Shown: piece after piece, positions 1 through 13,644 of the stretch
Position numbering within the stretch: position 1 is the first letter of the stretch
How the letters are laid out: each line of letters opens with the position of its first letter
From: Amphiduros pacificus
Lineage: Eukaryota > Annelida > Polychaeta > Phyllodocida > Hesionidae
Direction: 5' to 3'
DNA length: 64,000 bases
Assembly (NCBI GenBank): GCA_949316495.1
Contig: OX439003.1
Span: 55,119,879-55,183,878, forward strand
Notes under the pieces: model-generated
What the model saw: only the letters and a program-made list of their open reading frames with translations
The model's database searches: none
What the model was told of the DNA's origin: nothing
Program-made: the position numbers and the translations under genes

Positions 1-888
1 TGTGTGGAGACAGGTATGACACAATATCAAGGTTCAGAATGGCTACTGTGTGCAGACAGGTGCGAGGCAATATCAAGGTTCAGAATGGCCACTGTGTGCA
101 GACAGGTGTGAGACAATATCAAGGTTCAGAATGGCCACTGTGTGCAGACAGGTGCGAGACGATATCAAGGTTCAGAATGGCTACTGTGTGCAGACAGGTG
201 CGAGATGATATCAAGGTTCAGAATGGCCACTGTGTGCAGACAGGTGCGAGACAATATCAAGGTTCAGAATGGCCACTGTGTGCAGACAGGTGCGAGACGA
301 TATCAAGGTTCAGAATGGCCACTGTGTGCAGACAGGTATGACACAATATCAAGGTTCAGAATGGCTACTGTGTGCAGACAGGTGCGAGGCAATATCAAGG
401 TTCAGAATGGCCACTGTGTGCAGACAGGTGCGAGACAATATCAAGGTTCAGAATGGCCACTGTGTGCAGACAGGTGCGAGATAATATCAAGGTTCAGAAT
501 GGCCACTGTGTGCAGACAGGTGCGTGACAATATCAAGGCTCAGAATGGCCACTGTGTGCAGACAGGTGCGAGACAATATCAAGGTTCAGAATGGCCACTG
601 TGTGCAGACAGGTGCGAGATAATATCAAGGTTCAGAATGGCCACTGTGTGCAGACAGGTGCGTGACAATATCAAGGCTCAGAATGGCCACTGTGTGCAGA
701 CAGGTGTGACACAATATCAAGGTTCAGAATGGCCATTGTGTGCAGACAGGTGCGTGACAATATCAAGGCTCAGAATGGCCACTGTGTGCAGACAGGTGCA
801 TGACAATATCAAGGTTCAGAATGGCCACTGTGTGCAGACAGGTGCGTGACAATATCAAGGTTCAGAATGGCTATTGCATGCAGACGGG
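1..888. repeat. 46-bp minisatellite array, cut by the left window edge
   Basis: About 19 head-to-tail copies of a 46-bp unit with cores such as aaggttcagaatggccac and tgtgtgcagacaggtg. Copies differ by a few substitutions (gcgagac/gcgtgac/tatgaca; ggccac/ggctac). The last copy, near 845-888, is the most diverged. The array runs into base 1, so its full length is unknown. Forward open frames of 70-235 residues across it come from a stop-poor unit whose length is not a multiple of three. They have no protein signature and I do not call them genes. Confidence 0.95.
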
Positions 889-3800
889 AGGAGGCTGTGG
901 CAAGCGACAGATATGAAGTATGGTGCAGATTGGCATTAGGCCACATTGTGCTCCTATCTCCCCCAGGAATGCTACACTCCATGGCCTGCACAAATCATGG
1001 TGTAATATATCACTGCCGCATTCACACCATATAGGACTGCCCCAATAGGAGGCAGCTTGCACCAGATCCCCCCACATGACGGCCACTCCATGTGAATCAG
1101 ATCATTGTGCAATCATTAGCAACTTTATATCCCCAGAATTCCATATTTCACGTTTCAGTTCCAGTGGAGTCTGAAATCAAAGGCAGTGGTTGAAATTTGA
1201 GCTTGCCCTGTTGATCGAGGCAAGTAACTTTTGGCCAGGGCCAGCAACTTATGAGATAATTTTCTATTATTTCCATTATTTGATTGTTTAAACCAGGCTC
1301 AGGGCAAGCAATATTTTGAACCACCTTTTAGACCCTGCTTCCAGGTATATAACACATTCTTGACACACCAATAATGAGATAAATGATGATGATGACATGA
1401 ATGCCCTGCAAACAGACTACGGCGGACCAAGCCAGATGCTCCTATTCCCTGTGGTATTACTCTCATACTTTGTTGGAACAGTATAATGAACACAACCAAA
1501 ATAATCAATACCATATAACAGGAGATTTGGACATGTTTAATATTCACCAAAGCTTGTGGGAAAGAATCCTTATTTGATATTCTTTGTGGGATTCTGGGTA
1601 TATCGTTTGAAGCAGCAGACCCCGGTAGGACGGAGGGTGACAAATCTCTTTAGTTTGCCTCGAAGCGATCATGATCTATCAATAGTGGCCAGTCCATGTC
1701 CCTGCTGGATTCACTTCTTATCTTTCACATCACAACTGTACAATTCTCTTTTGGGGAGATTGTCTATCTCCATTTCAGCTTTTGGCCTTTTATCTTGATG
1801 ATTCCGTGAGCACTGTCCATCGTGGGACAAGGCACAGCAAAAGAGACTGGCTGGGGGTATCCTGTGAACACTGTCCACGACATATATATTCCTTCAAAAT
1901 ACACTAAGCTACAAACAGCATGGTCTTGTGTCCACAGGCACTAAATGAAATTTTTAACATTCTTACAATAAAATAACTTTCTTAATTTGTCTTAATCTAA
2001 ACATTTTTTAATCATAAATGTTTGCTGCTCACAAATAACCTCCTGTATATACAGATATTCACCTTTTTAATTGCTTGAGTTAACGATACCTTTTCTCAAA
2101 GATGAAGTGTATTTTTTCTTTGATCAAGTGATTAATCTTTCCTTCTATGAAATCATGGCAAATGTTCGTAGTGAGATGCATTGCTGGTATTGATGATGGA
2201 GGGTAGATGGTGCATGATAGGTTTATTGAGAGCTGTCCCTCGCTGACCCCATTCCTGGCTGCCGGCACAACCTCTCACAGTATCACAGTATTCATTGACT
2301 GACCACCATCCAGCCCTGATCTATATCAGTGTCTGGACCATGTACCTGACTAATCTCTAACGTCTCTATTTCACTCTGGACCAAACAAGCACTTCTGCCC
2401 AATCCCACTCTCAGTCCATCACATCTATCTTTATAATTTAGGAGTTACACTTTACTTCAATAACATCCTATTTAATCACATGTTGAATTGAATATTGCTG
2501 CTAATGGTCGTACTCAAGGTGAAATTTGTTTTTTTTTTAATTAGCTTCAATAATTTTGAAAATATTGATAAGCTTTTAAATACCAATATCAGGGTTTATG
2601 AAAATAAATATATATTTTGATGTCACCTGAGCCAAAATAAAATAGGCCTTTGACTATTACATAAATTCTGTTATGTAAATACATTTTCCAGATCAATCAC
2701 CCATAAATGTTACTTTACTAATCAGCCGTCAGGATCTGTCATTCGTAAAATCCTTTTTAGCGCCTTATCGGTTGAGAAAGTTTGTCCAAATCTCAAAAGA
2801 CAGGGTACTTACCTACAAATATAAAAAACAAACAACATTTAATATTATGAATTAATACAATCAAAATATTTAGCAGTGACACAATTTCCAGAGAAGTAAA
2901 TGGACTAGAAGAAGCTTTTGATAATTACATTTTGATTAATACACAAGACTGAGTGTGGTGCGAGTTACGGCTTACCCTGAAGTACAGTCATTTACTCTGT
3001 ATAATTCAACAGAGGTTTGATTCAAAGGAAATCAATGAATAGCTGGGCTTTATAAGTATATTAGAGTACATAACCATGCAGTATGCTACTGTGCTGTATA
3101 TATCCAATAGAATATATACATTAGATTGGTATTTCAAATACCAAGATATTAATATTGTTTTTCCCTTTTTAAAAAATTAATATAAATTCATCAGTTAGAT
3201 CCCATCCTTATAATCTATCCCATTAATGCTAATTGCTCCACTCTGGACCAGCCCTTGTAAGTTGTATCTGGGGAGAGCCCTGCAGTTGGGAGTTTACACT
3301 TGGAGCCCAGACCTGTCAGCATCCCAATATGCCAGACACCCTCCCCATACCCACCAAACATTGTAATAGGGCTTCAAACCTCCACTTCATGTCCCAACTC
3401 ACCTTCCGTACCAATAAAAACATCACATCTGGATAAATTAGAATAAGCTATCAAATCTGCAATGTACACATGGTCTGCTGCAGGAGCTATTCCATGCATA
3501 CCTCATACTTCACCCAGTGTTTATATCATGTCATCCCAGATATTACTTGATCATAAAACTATGTTTTGATATGAAGATGATGAACCCACCGATATATTGT
3601 GAAACCCCATCATGCAACATGATTGATGATCAAGCTTCACTGTGAACGGGAGAGGATGAGAGAACACAAATGTCAAGTTTATCTCATCCCCAGTTAGCGC
3701 CAAAACCTACTGGGTCAAACATGAACATTGAGATTAGGTCATGTTGGGTTATCGTATGACCATATTCCACATCTTCTGTGAAATATATGTGACAAAAAGA

Positions 3801-6800
3801 AAAGACTCACAAAAAAGCTGTGGGTGAACCAATATAATCGCTCTATAGTTCAGCATGATAACATCTGGTCACTATTCTGCACAACTAAAGCGATTTTTTG
3901 CCACAGACTGGTTAAAATAATACAAAATGAAACCAAGTAGTCTCACATTTAACTTTATTATGAAAAACAGATGCAAAGCAAGAAATCTATTCAGACTATG
4001 CGTACATTAAAATTTCTCAAATATTTGATTTCTACATTTGTAGAGAGGAGTCTATGAGGGTGGTCTGATTCTTGACCAGCTGGTGAGTGCTGATAGACCA
4101 AGTGACCTGACACCATATCCCACACTACCACCCAGCCAATCCCAGTCACAAACACAACTTATCTGCCCTGCTTCTTGCTCACTTCCAGGTGTGCACTCTT
4201 CATTCCACAAACAAAAGGTGGATTTATTGGGCTAGCAAATGTATCGTGAATCTATAAGCCTGGCAGACTTGTCAGTACTAAGAGGCTGTGTGTGTCAGGC
4301 CAGTGTCTGTTCTCTATAACTTACACAACATGAAGGTGCTAAACCTTACAAGAATTCTCTACTTTAAGACAAGTTCAACTGAACATGGCATTATCCCATT
4401 TTCAAAAGATTAAAGCGTGTTTATAAAATATCCATCTTAAATGAAGGGAGAACAGCTAGAGACATTCGCTGTCAAAGCTGAGTGGACATATCTCACAACA
4501 TCAAAGTGGATCCTGCCAAGATGATCTTATAGATTAGGTCAATGACCTAGATATCTTGCCAAAAATGTGGGGATCCCTCTCCCCACCCTCCCTTGTCCAT
4601 CACCATCTGACCCTGATCTGTTTCAGGAAACAAATGGCAGGAACCTGTTCAGTATGCTGCAGCCTTCTTACTTCACTTTGAGCAAAGCTACACATTTATA
4701 TACTTTTACAAAAGCAAAACCATATAAATATTTAAACGATTAGTTGTTTTTTAAATTCAGTTCTTTCTTTTATATCTTGCCTGATAATATAATTTTGAAA
4801 CGTCTTTTTTTCATATTAATTTTGTTTATATAAGAATTACAAGCATCACTTGTGTTGTCTGTCAACAAAATATTATAAATTTTGGTCCTAATTATTGTGG
4901 GTATTTATCTTCTAGTGTTCTGGATAATTACAATGAGAATTAATATGACATCAAGGATACCCATAACAAAGCTATGTGAATAACTGATAGTTTTCATAGT
5001 TCCAGGCCAATGTAAACAGACAACTGGATACAATTAAACTTTGATGCCATGCCTCAGGGCTCAGACAATAACCATGATAGCATGGACAACATGGTTGCCA
5101 CCCAATAAAAGGAAAATTTCATTTTAATATTGTGAAAAACTTAAACATAGTAAAGAGGAAAAAAGGCTGGTATTGATTTAGATCACGTCCCATTGTTAGC
5201 GTCAGACAGCTTTTATGATGGCGTTTGTTTAGGGGGTAGGAGAGGCAGGTCTGTTCACTATGATGAGACTGGGTCAAGGCTTCATTAGGCCCAGCAAATA
5301 AAGTTATCCCATCCCAGTGCCAGCAGCCAGATCTGTGATTGCAAGTATCGAACTCTGGGTGCTGGCAGATGGGGAGAGAAATATCCATGCCTCTCAGCAC
5401 ATGGCTTCCTTGGGAGTCCTCTAACTCAAATCCACATTCACAACTTTCCCTGGCCAATATCACTTGTAAAGTTTCCATATCCAATCAGTCCTTTGACTAT
5501 ACTTTGATAATCATATCAGCAAAATAATAAAAGGAAAACTATCTTATAAATATATAATACCACTGAAACAGGATCATAAGGCCCATATTTGCTCATGTAA
5601 ATGTTCATCATATACGATGAGAGTTCACATTGACAAGAGTTCTCAGTCGTTGTATGATGATTACATCATATCTTACACTATGGCACTGAGAAAGGCTTCA
5701 TTCAGTCAAGCCTGGACTGACCCTTCTGGGTTGTCAACCCTCATGTGACTGAGTGTGTCCAAGTGAAAGAGACAATTATAATTCCATTTGAACAGAGATC
5801 AGCTGGTGACGAGTTTGTCATTGTTGTATGGGATCTGGTTGGGAAGAGTAGAGCTATAACTGCAGAATCCACTCCCTGTGGACATCAAACCAATTTGGCT
5901 GCAAAAACTGTCTGTAACTTGGGGGCTTGTTATTATGACTATCTATGGACATATTTCATCCTTTCAATGATCCTCTATTTTTTTACTATTGTTGTGAATG
6001 CAAATATGTAGTATATTCAGGAATCTGTTACATATTATGTATTATTTGTTATACCTTATATTTCACCTGATTTATCATGATTATCAAGCCAACCAAGTTC
6101 CCAGCAACTCTGCTCCATAGAGCTGATTGTCAACAAATGATACATAAAAAATAACGGTACCAAAAACAACAACATGCAATAAAAGTTTGACACAGTGCAT
6201 ATGGTGTGATGTAGCTGGCTGGTTTTCTGTCTGCATATATGTATTTGCTAGTGAGTGGTGTGTCTAGCAGAGCAGGTCTCACTGTCACAGGCTGCTGACA
6301 TCCTCTCATTGAGTCTGGCAGGAAGAGTGCTCCCAACCGAGTGGTTTATTCTCAAGGGCTCCCACCATCCTCACCAGACTGCCATATTACTGATGGGTCA
6401 AGACAAAATTGTTAGAGCTTAATATCCTTTATATCCTTTGCTATAATAACAGGCCCCCAAGATAACTTGATCGGACACATTTATGCATATTTGACCGTAA
6501 CAGTTGAAGTGGGAAAGAGTGGAGAGGTGATCAGTACAAACTAACAAACTCTTGTTATGACATAATGTTTATGTCATTTATATTGACTTGAATAAAAATG
6601 AGCTGTTGATATAATTTGATAACTCAATGTTTAGGCATAGGATTGCTACCTGTGACCAAGCAGGCTTGAAAAAGCCTTAGCTAGGAGCTGAGTAGGAACC
6701 AGTTAAGGCCCGCAGTGTCACAGTGTGGCACCACAAAGATGCTTGGCACCATTGTTAGGTCACAACTATGCACCACACTCACAGACCGACAAGTCTGGAG

Positions 6801-9800
6801 TCTGAATATGTACGAACTTGGCTGGTTGTCCACTGGGAGAGAGGAACACTGACATAATGTGCCATGTGGGGATTTCTCCACCTTCTCCCATGACTAAAAT
6901 AAAATATTTATAACTAAGCAAAACACACTGATAAAATTTAAACATTTCAAACTGAAGGATCCATTTCCCTACTTATATGTTAACACATATTATGCTGGAT
7001 GTTATGCAGACAGATTTGTTGACTTTAAACAGGTGGCCCAATACAAATACATAACAGTTTTTCTGATTCTATAACTGGCATATGACATTAGTTCCTTTCG
7101 CCTCTGTTGTTCCCTAGTGTAATATACCTGTACTGAGGCTGAGGTTGTTCAAAGAATAAATGATAGAAATATTTGGGTGTCTGATATCTGCTTTGAGGAA
7201 AAGTTTAGGTATTAAAAGCTTCAATTCTAGAATTGTTTATAATAATGATAGTAAGTTATGGTTGTTCAACAAGTTGGTTATTCAACGAGTTAAAACTAAC
7301 ATGCTATTTGATCTAGCAAATTCCTCACTTTACAACAAAGAGGTCTCCAAGGGGTTATTGTATGATAAACACAGTGATGCCAAAGACTATGAGTCACATA
7401 ACTGCTTTGCCAAATTACATATTTAATAGGGTCATCAGAATGTGACCCGATAGAAACTTAGACTTGACTGATAACTAGGTCATCAATATACGGCAGCAAG
7501 CCATCATCAAGTACAACAAAAATCAACAACATCATCTGATGGACAAATTATGCTATATAGCAGACTTCTGCCTTTATGTTATGCATGCCTATAATGACAA
7601 ACCAGTTGATCCCAATTTAGGAATTGCTCGGTTGAAAATATCGGGACAAAGAGACAAAGATTATTTTTCATTTGTGTCTCCATTATCAATGATTACTTAT
7701 CAGGCTAATCAATGCTAATTATGGAACAAACGGTCTTTAACCTGCACTTTGCAAATATATTACTTCATCATGTTTAACATATATACTACATATATACACA
7801 CACTCAAAGTCAAAAGCCAGTTATACAGTCCTAAGGTTTTTTTTAGGAAATCAATTGAGAAATTTCTTGTGTATTTCCTTTAGAATATATACATATTACC
7901 AGAAAATGCACACATTTATTTTTATTATCCACATTGCAAACCAATCATTTTGGTGAGAAGTGATATTGGCATTACCATTAGCAGATATTTACCTTCAAAT
8001 CTATTTATAGAAATAAGACCATTGATTACTAAAAGTAATATTGATCAGTTTAATTACTAATATGGGTTTAGACTTTCCCATCGCATATTATTTTTATTTA
8101 CTTTGAACTACAGAGTTGATTGAGTCTATCTCCTTCTGGCTGAGCTACCAGACTCTCTCACAGACCAAACAAGAACTCATCAATAAAAGGCAAAGTATGG
8201 CTATCAATAGATCATAGTCGTGATGCTGAGGCTGTGTGATGTAACTCTCATTGTGAACATAACCACTGATGTTCTGGATCATATTCACTTCCTGAATTAA
8301 CATAAAACAACAAGCTCACTATCTCCGTCCACACTAATCTGACCTCACAGCCATGTGACCCACTTCTTGTCATGTGACTGACCACTGATCACTCTGATGC
8401 TCTCAGACGATTCATAGTTCTATTGTTTTCTCGGGATTAGCATTGATTACTTGCTACTCCCTGGGCTCATCCCTTGTGTTTGTGGTTTATTATGGCAAGA
8501 GTGGAGCTGCAACTCAGACGAGGACATACAGCCAAGAACCCAAACTAACATATATATGTCATGTCTGATAGTCTGAGCAATATTCATCAAATGCTCATAA
8601 AACATAAATATACACTCAGACCTCTCTCAGATCCCAAATATATGTTATTATTTTTTTTCTATAAAATTGCTATATGGCAAATTCTCCCTAATACCCATAA
8701 TGGAAAGGAATGAGAGGATAGACTGTGTTGATCAATGATGTACTCTGCTAATAAATGAATGACAATTTTGGATATGTTCTTTGAGTGACCTAGTTGAGAG
8801 AGCACCTTTGATATCTCGTACAAGGCTGTGATGTGGTATAAGTCGTGTCCTGGAAGTCGACATAGCTCACTTCCCCAAACTTAACAAATCATGATTCTAT
8901 TACACAAAGGTCAAGCCTATCACTTTTTAGGGCATTTTCAATTTTCTGGATCAAGCGTGTGATCTTTTATCTAGTATTTAATGAAAGTATTTACCACAAT
9001 AATCTGAAACTTATTATTCTCCCAAAAGCCATATTAATATTAATATTAAAATAAATATAAATATACATATCAGCTGATATTCTGATATTCCAATATTTTA
9101 TGCCCCACATGCGAGTGTTGGATTTGGCTGCAGAGTCTGTCATATAATGCCAGGAGACAAATATAGTGCATCATGACCTAAATACCACACTGTCCCCCCA
9201 GGAGGCAGCACAATATCTCCCTAATATATCTCTATCTCTCTATATAACAATGTGTATTTGCTTTCAGCTATCTAAACCCTGATCCATAAACCAATACCTT
9301 ACAAAATCTTGATCTTAACCACAAAGTAATATTTTGATTATTCATAAAAATCCTATATTTGATTTCATATATAGATATATATTACTGTGAGAGTTGGGAT
9401 AATGGGGGATCCATCCAATGGTGCAAGTTCAACGATTGTAAATCACATTTTGGGTCAAAATTCTTGTTTCTGACACTGTTTTGCACTGAATGCTGTCCAA
9501 GAACACAATCAAACTGGAACATGTTGAAAAAATAAACCACTATTGAAATTATCAGTGGTTATTCAAAACTGTCCACCAACACAGTAATTGTATCTTTTAA
9601 AATGTCCCGAGCACCTTTTTTTCAGCAGCATGTGCATCAATTGAAGTCTGTGGTGAAACTCTAGTTTGGTCTCAAACAGTTGAATAGAGAGAGTATGGCA
9701 TCCCAGACCCTGCAGGGGCAGTCTGTGTGAGCCACCAATGATGACATATTTTATAACAAGGGATACTACAACTTCATACAAATTCCACATACTAACAGAA

Positions 9801-12710
9801 CATCAAAGGCAAGGCTCCATTTAGGCAGCATGTGTAGCAAATATTGATATTGCATTGGGTCAGCGTATGCAAACACAGCTGAGTGAGATACTCCCTGCAG
9901 CATCACCTTGAGAAAGGACGACCACTAAATCATCCGGATCATATACCAAATACTAAACCCATTTATTGTGCTAATCAGTCTTACACTGAAATGAGAAAGA
10001 GAAAGGCCATTAGATGTGGTTTAAAATGGTGTTTTTATCAGAAAAATGATGGAAAATAATTGAAAAAATACCTAAAAAGTTTCTAGCACTGGCTAATATT
10101 TGCTAGATTTGGAATTTGGAACATTGGAATGGGGCAAGTCTGGACCTTTTGTTCTAAAGACTCCATTTCTTTTCAAATCACTATGCACAATGTTATAGAA
10201 TCACACGATTCTAACAGGATTTTTTATCAGTTTTGATGGTTATGGAATATACCTCCACTTTGTATACAGAGGTCACTCTGTATGTAGGGTTTTGCTCACT
10301 GTTTGTCCATGTGATCAAACTCTACCATACCAGGTGTGTGATCAAATACCCTCACGCCACAGCATGCTTAACTCATGATGATTTCAAATGCAATCGAGCC
10401 ACAGCTTGACCAATAACTGTTGATATTTATCAAGCATTACATACATGTGCAGCATTCATATTAAGTGATGACATTCTGGAGCAAAATCCTATAAACGTTG
10501 GTTAAAGTGGCAACATATAAACAATAAATCTTCCTGGATATACTTTTTTTCATAAAATCAAGTTTCCTAAAAATAACTTCCCAATCAGTGGAGTTACAGA
10601 TTTAGGTCCATGCCTCAAATATTTCTTCAAAGATTAACACCTATTTTTGACAAGTGCACAAGCTGAACCAGTTGCAACAGCTTATCCCAAGAAAATTCAG
10701 GAATTCACTGTGTCGTGTTCAATAATATAAAACATATATCATGACACGAGTGAGCTAGTAGAGCATGTGTATTACATCAGATTGCAGGCTAAAGTTTCGG
10801 GCAACGCTGCCATTTGTCTGATAGTTTCATTATATGAATATTATGCGACAGAGCCAAACCCAAAATATTATCTGCTGTAAACATCTCTCCTGAAAAATGC
10901 CAACAACATATTTTCACCTGTTCTCCTGCATAAGATGTCTGATGGCATTTACCCTGATCAGCTGCCGAGCATGTGTTAAAGGGGTAAACTACTAAAAAGT
11001 TAGAAGAAATAATGGCTTAAGGGCTTATTCTATTGCTAACACCAGAAAATAAAAGCACTTTCCTTCTAATATAAAAAAAACTTTGGCATATCAAAAGAAA
11101 ATATATATCAATTGCTTAAACCTAACAATTAAGAATGAATGTGTGACATTCCTTTGCATGGAATATTCAGTTTCAGTTATACTGATAAAATAAAAAAATC
11201 TCAAATTTGGCATCCAAAATGCAAATGATAACAGAAGAGATGACTGAAAGCTGGCAAATAAGCTTGAGGTGACTGATAGGCAGAGAGAGAGCTGATGTGG
11301 TGAAGAATGGTTGGTGGCAATGTGGCAGCCATCAAGCCTCCCCCTTGTAGGAGGAGCACAGGCTGGTCAGAACACACACTACATTTTGTACCACTCCAGC
11401 TTCACAACTGTTTACAACTGCCATACCTGGTGAGGTGGTCAAGGTCAACCCAGGCACCAGGCATCAGGCTGAGTGAGCAGGCATATACATGCTAGCATGA
11501 GATCAATGCCTGAGAATCCAATGTTTTATTATTTATCCTGGTTTATCTTTATGTGAAGCGAAATATCTTAGAAATATATTTGTTTTTCATTTAAAAATAT
11601 AAAGTTTAACTATAGAGCAATATACGGTATATTACTCTAAGGTTGTAGAGTTGTATTTTAGAATTTTAACAGCAAAGGGAATCAATCATGTTCATAATAT
11701 TGCAACCAATACAGATAAAATAGGCTTGATTCCACTTGGCATTCATGCTTTGGAGTGTAGCTATAAAGGTAATGGTTTGGTAGGGCCTGGCAGCTAGTGC
11801 AAGAGTTGTGCAGACCGGCACTGAAGGAGTTAACTTTGGGTTTGTGGAAGTGAAGGATCTGGGGCCTTGTGGGGTGCCTTGTCAAACAGTGATGAAGTGC
11901 TTAGTGGTCAGAACAGATCAGCATGTTGAAATACACCCCATGGCCATGATTAAAACTATCCTTGATATGGCAACTGGTGTGTCAGGATCTGCAAAAACCT
12001 GGCTACACCACTACTAACAGTGCAGTTAGCAAAGTTGAAACATCCACCACTTGATACAAACTTCACTTACAACTACAAACATCATAATGATGTTTACAAT
12101 AGTTTCTATGCCTCATGACTGCCTGCAAGTTATTACAGTAATTTCCAGAATAGGATTTATGATTCACAAAATTGTACAGAAGTTGTTTGATTACTCTTGA
12201 CCATGAAGATTTATGATGTAATTGTTATTGTATTCTAAAAGTGTTCTTTTCTTAATCTGGTAATCTTTTCTAATGTAAAGGATTTGTTCACAATACAGGA
12301 TTCATCTCATGTGGGGATGCCTTTAGGGCTATCAGCCCAAACCATGTGTACAAACAACTAGTTCCATGACTTAAGTTGCAAGATGGAGAGAATGGTTCAG
12401 GACTTGACATTCTCTGCAGTGAATGCTACTTTTCTTAGTGCAAAAGTTCATGTAAGATGTTAGCCAATAACATGTGTCTCTACAAACATTCCACAATAAG
12501 TGTGTTAAATAATATATATAAGTATTTTCATTGAAAAAGTTGAGAGAGAACTTTGGCAAATCTGGAAGTTAAGCCTTATTTGGAGGAAGTGGGGCCCTGG
12601 CAGAACCAAGCAGTGCAGAATGCCATGGACAGATAGCTTCTGAGCTGTGAGACTGACACTGTAACACTCCATGTCCTCAGTACCCTTCCCCTGTGGGGCC
12701 AACCCCTCCT
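889..12710. other. Gene-free stretch, probably intron 1 of the SBF-type gene
   Basis: A+T-rich unique DNA. The open frames are short (about 120 residues at most), on both strands, without recognisable domains or convincing paired splice sites. I looked on the minus strand for the conserved second-exon motif of SBF proteins (FPQKDWDDTPFP) and did not find it. Assignment to the SBF intron is inferred only from the first exon at 24867-24921 with no later exon seen. Confidence 0.5.
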
Positions 12711-13416
12711 CCCGCCATACTCACCCCTCCCTGGCATACCTACCCATCCCCGGAAAACCTACCCCTCTCCGGCATACCTACCCCTCCCCGGCATACCTAC
12801 CCCTCCGTCCCTGGCATACCTACCCCTCCCAGGCATACCTACCCCTCCCTCCCTGGAATACTTACCCCTCCCTGGCATACTTACCCCTCCCTGGCATACC
12901 TACCCCTCCCTGGCATACCTACCCCTCCGTCCCTGGCATACCTACCCCTCCGTCCCCGGCATACCTACCCCTCCCCGGCATACCTACCCCTCCCTCCCTG
13001 GCATACTTATCCCTCCCTGGCATACCTACCCCTCCCTGGCATACCTACCCCTCCCTCCCTGGCATACCTACCCCTCCCTGGCATACCTACCCCACCCCGG
13101 CATACCTACCCCTCCCTGGCATGCCTACCCCTCCCTGGCATCCCTACCCCTCCCTGGCATACCTACCCCTCCCTGGCATACCTACCCCTCCCTGGCATAC
13201 CTACCCCTCCGCGGCATACCTACCCGTCCCTGGTATACCTACCCCTCCCCGCCATACTCACCCCTCCCTGGCAAATCTACCCCTCCCCGGCATACCTACC
13301 CCTCCCTGGCATACTTACCCCTCCCTGGCATACCTACACCTCCCTGGCATACTCACCCCTCCCCGGCATACTTACCCCTCCCTGGCATACCTACCCCTCC
13401 CCGACATACCTACCCT
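12711..13416. repeat. C-rich minisatellite of about 19 bp
   Basis: About 36 copies of a 19-bp unit built on cccctccctggcataccta, with interspersed 23-bp variants carrying an extra gtcc or ctcc. The strands are strongly asymmetric: the plus strand is C-rich and the minus strand carries regular GGGAGGGG tracts. Two forward frames stay open for about 250 codons and would encode Pro/Tyr/Leu-rich repeats, but the 19/23-bp mix shifts frame throughout. That makes a protein product unlikely. Confidence 0.95.
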
Positions 13417-13630
13417 TTTCTATACTGACATTGTGTAAAAAGTGTTGATAATATTATTTTCGAGATCATGTCCATCACATGCCACTTGCATAATGATATC
13501 ACAGAAAATCATATCAAAATATATATATTTTCTTTAAATTCTACATCTTTTCAGTATCTAATGCTATCAAAATAGGTTCCAGCAGATTTTCGTCACATAT
13601 TAATATGCATAATGGAGAGGAGAGGGTAGA

Positions 13631-13644
13631 GTTTCCATGGAGAC
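13631..13644. promoter_or_regulatory. RFX/X-box-like palindrome
   Basis: gtttccatggagac is a near-palindromic match to the RFX-family X-box (two GTTNCC-type half sites, no extra spacer). A similar site occurs 3.1 kb away at 16732. Only motif resemblance supports function. Confidence 0.3.

Noticed and set aside
142-849. 235-codon forward frame in the 46-bp array
   Set aside because: Pure by-product of a stop-poor repeat unit whose length is not a multiple of three; no domain.
12671-13448. Two Pro/Tyr-rich repeat-protein frames of about 250 codons
   Set aside because: Lie entirely in the C-rich minisatellite, where 19- and 23-bp units keep changing phase; no selection signal.
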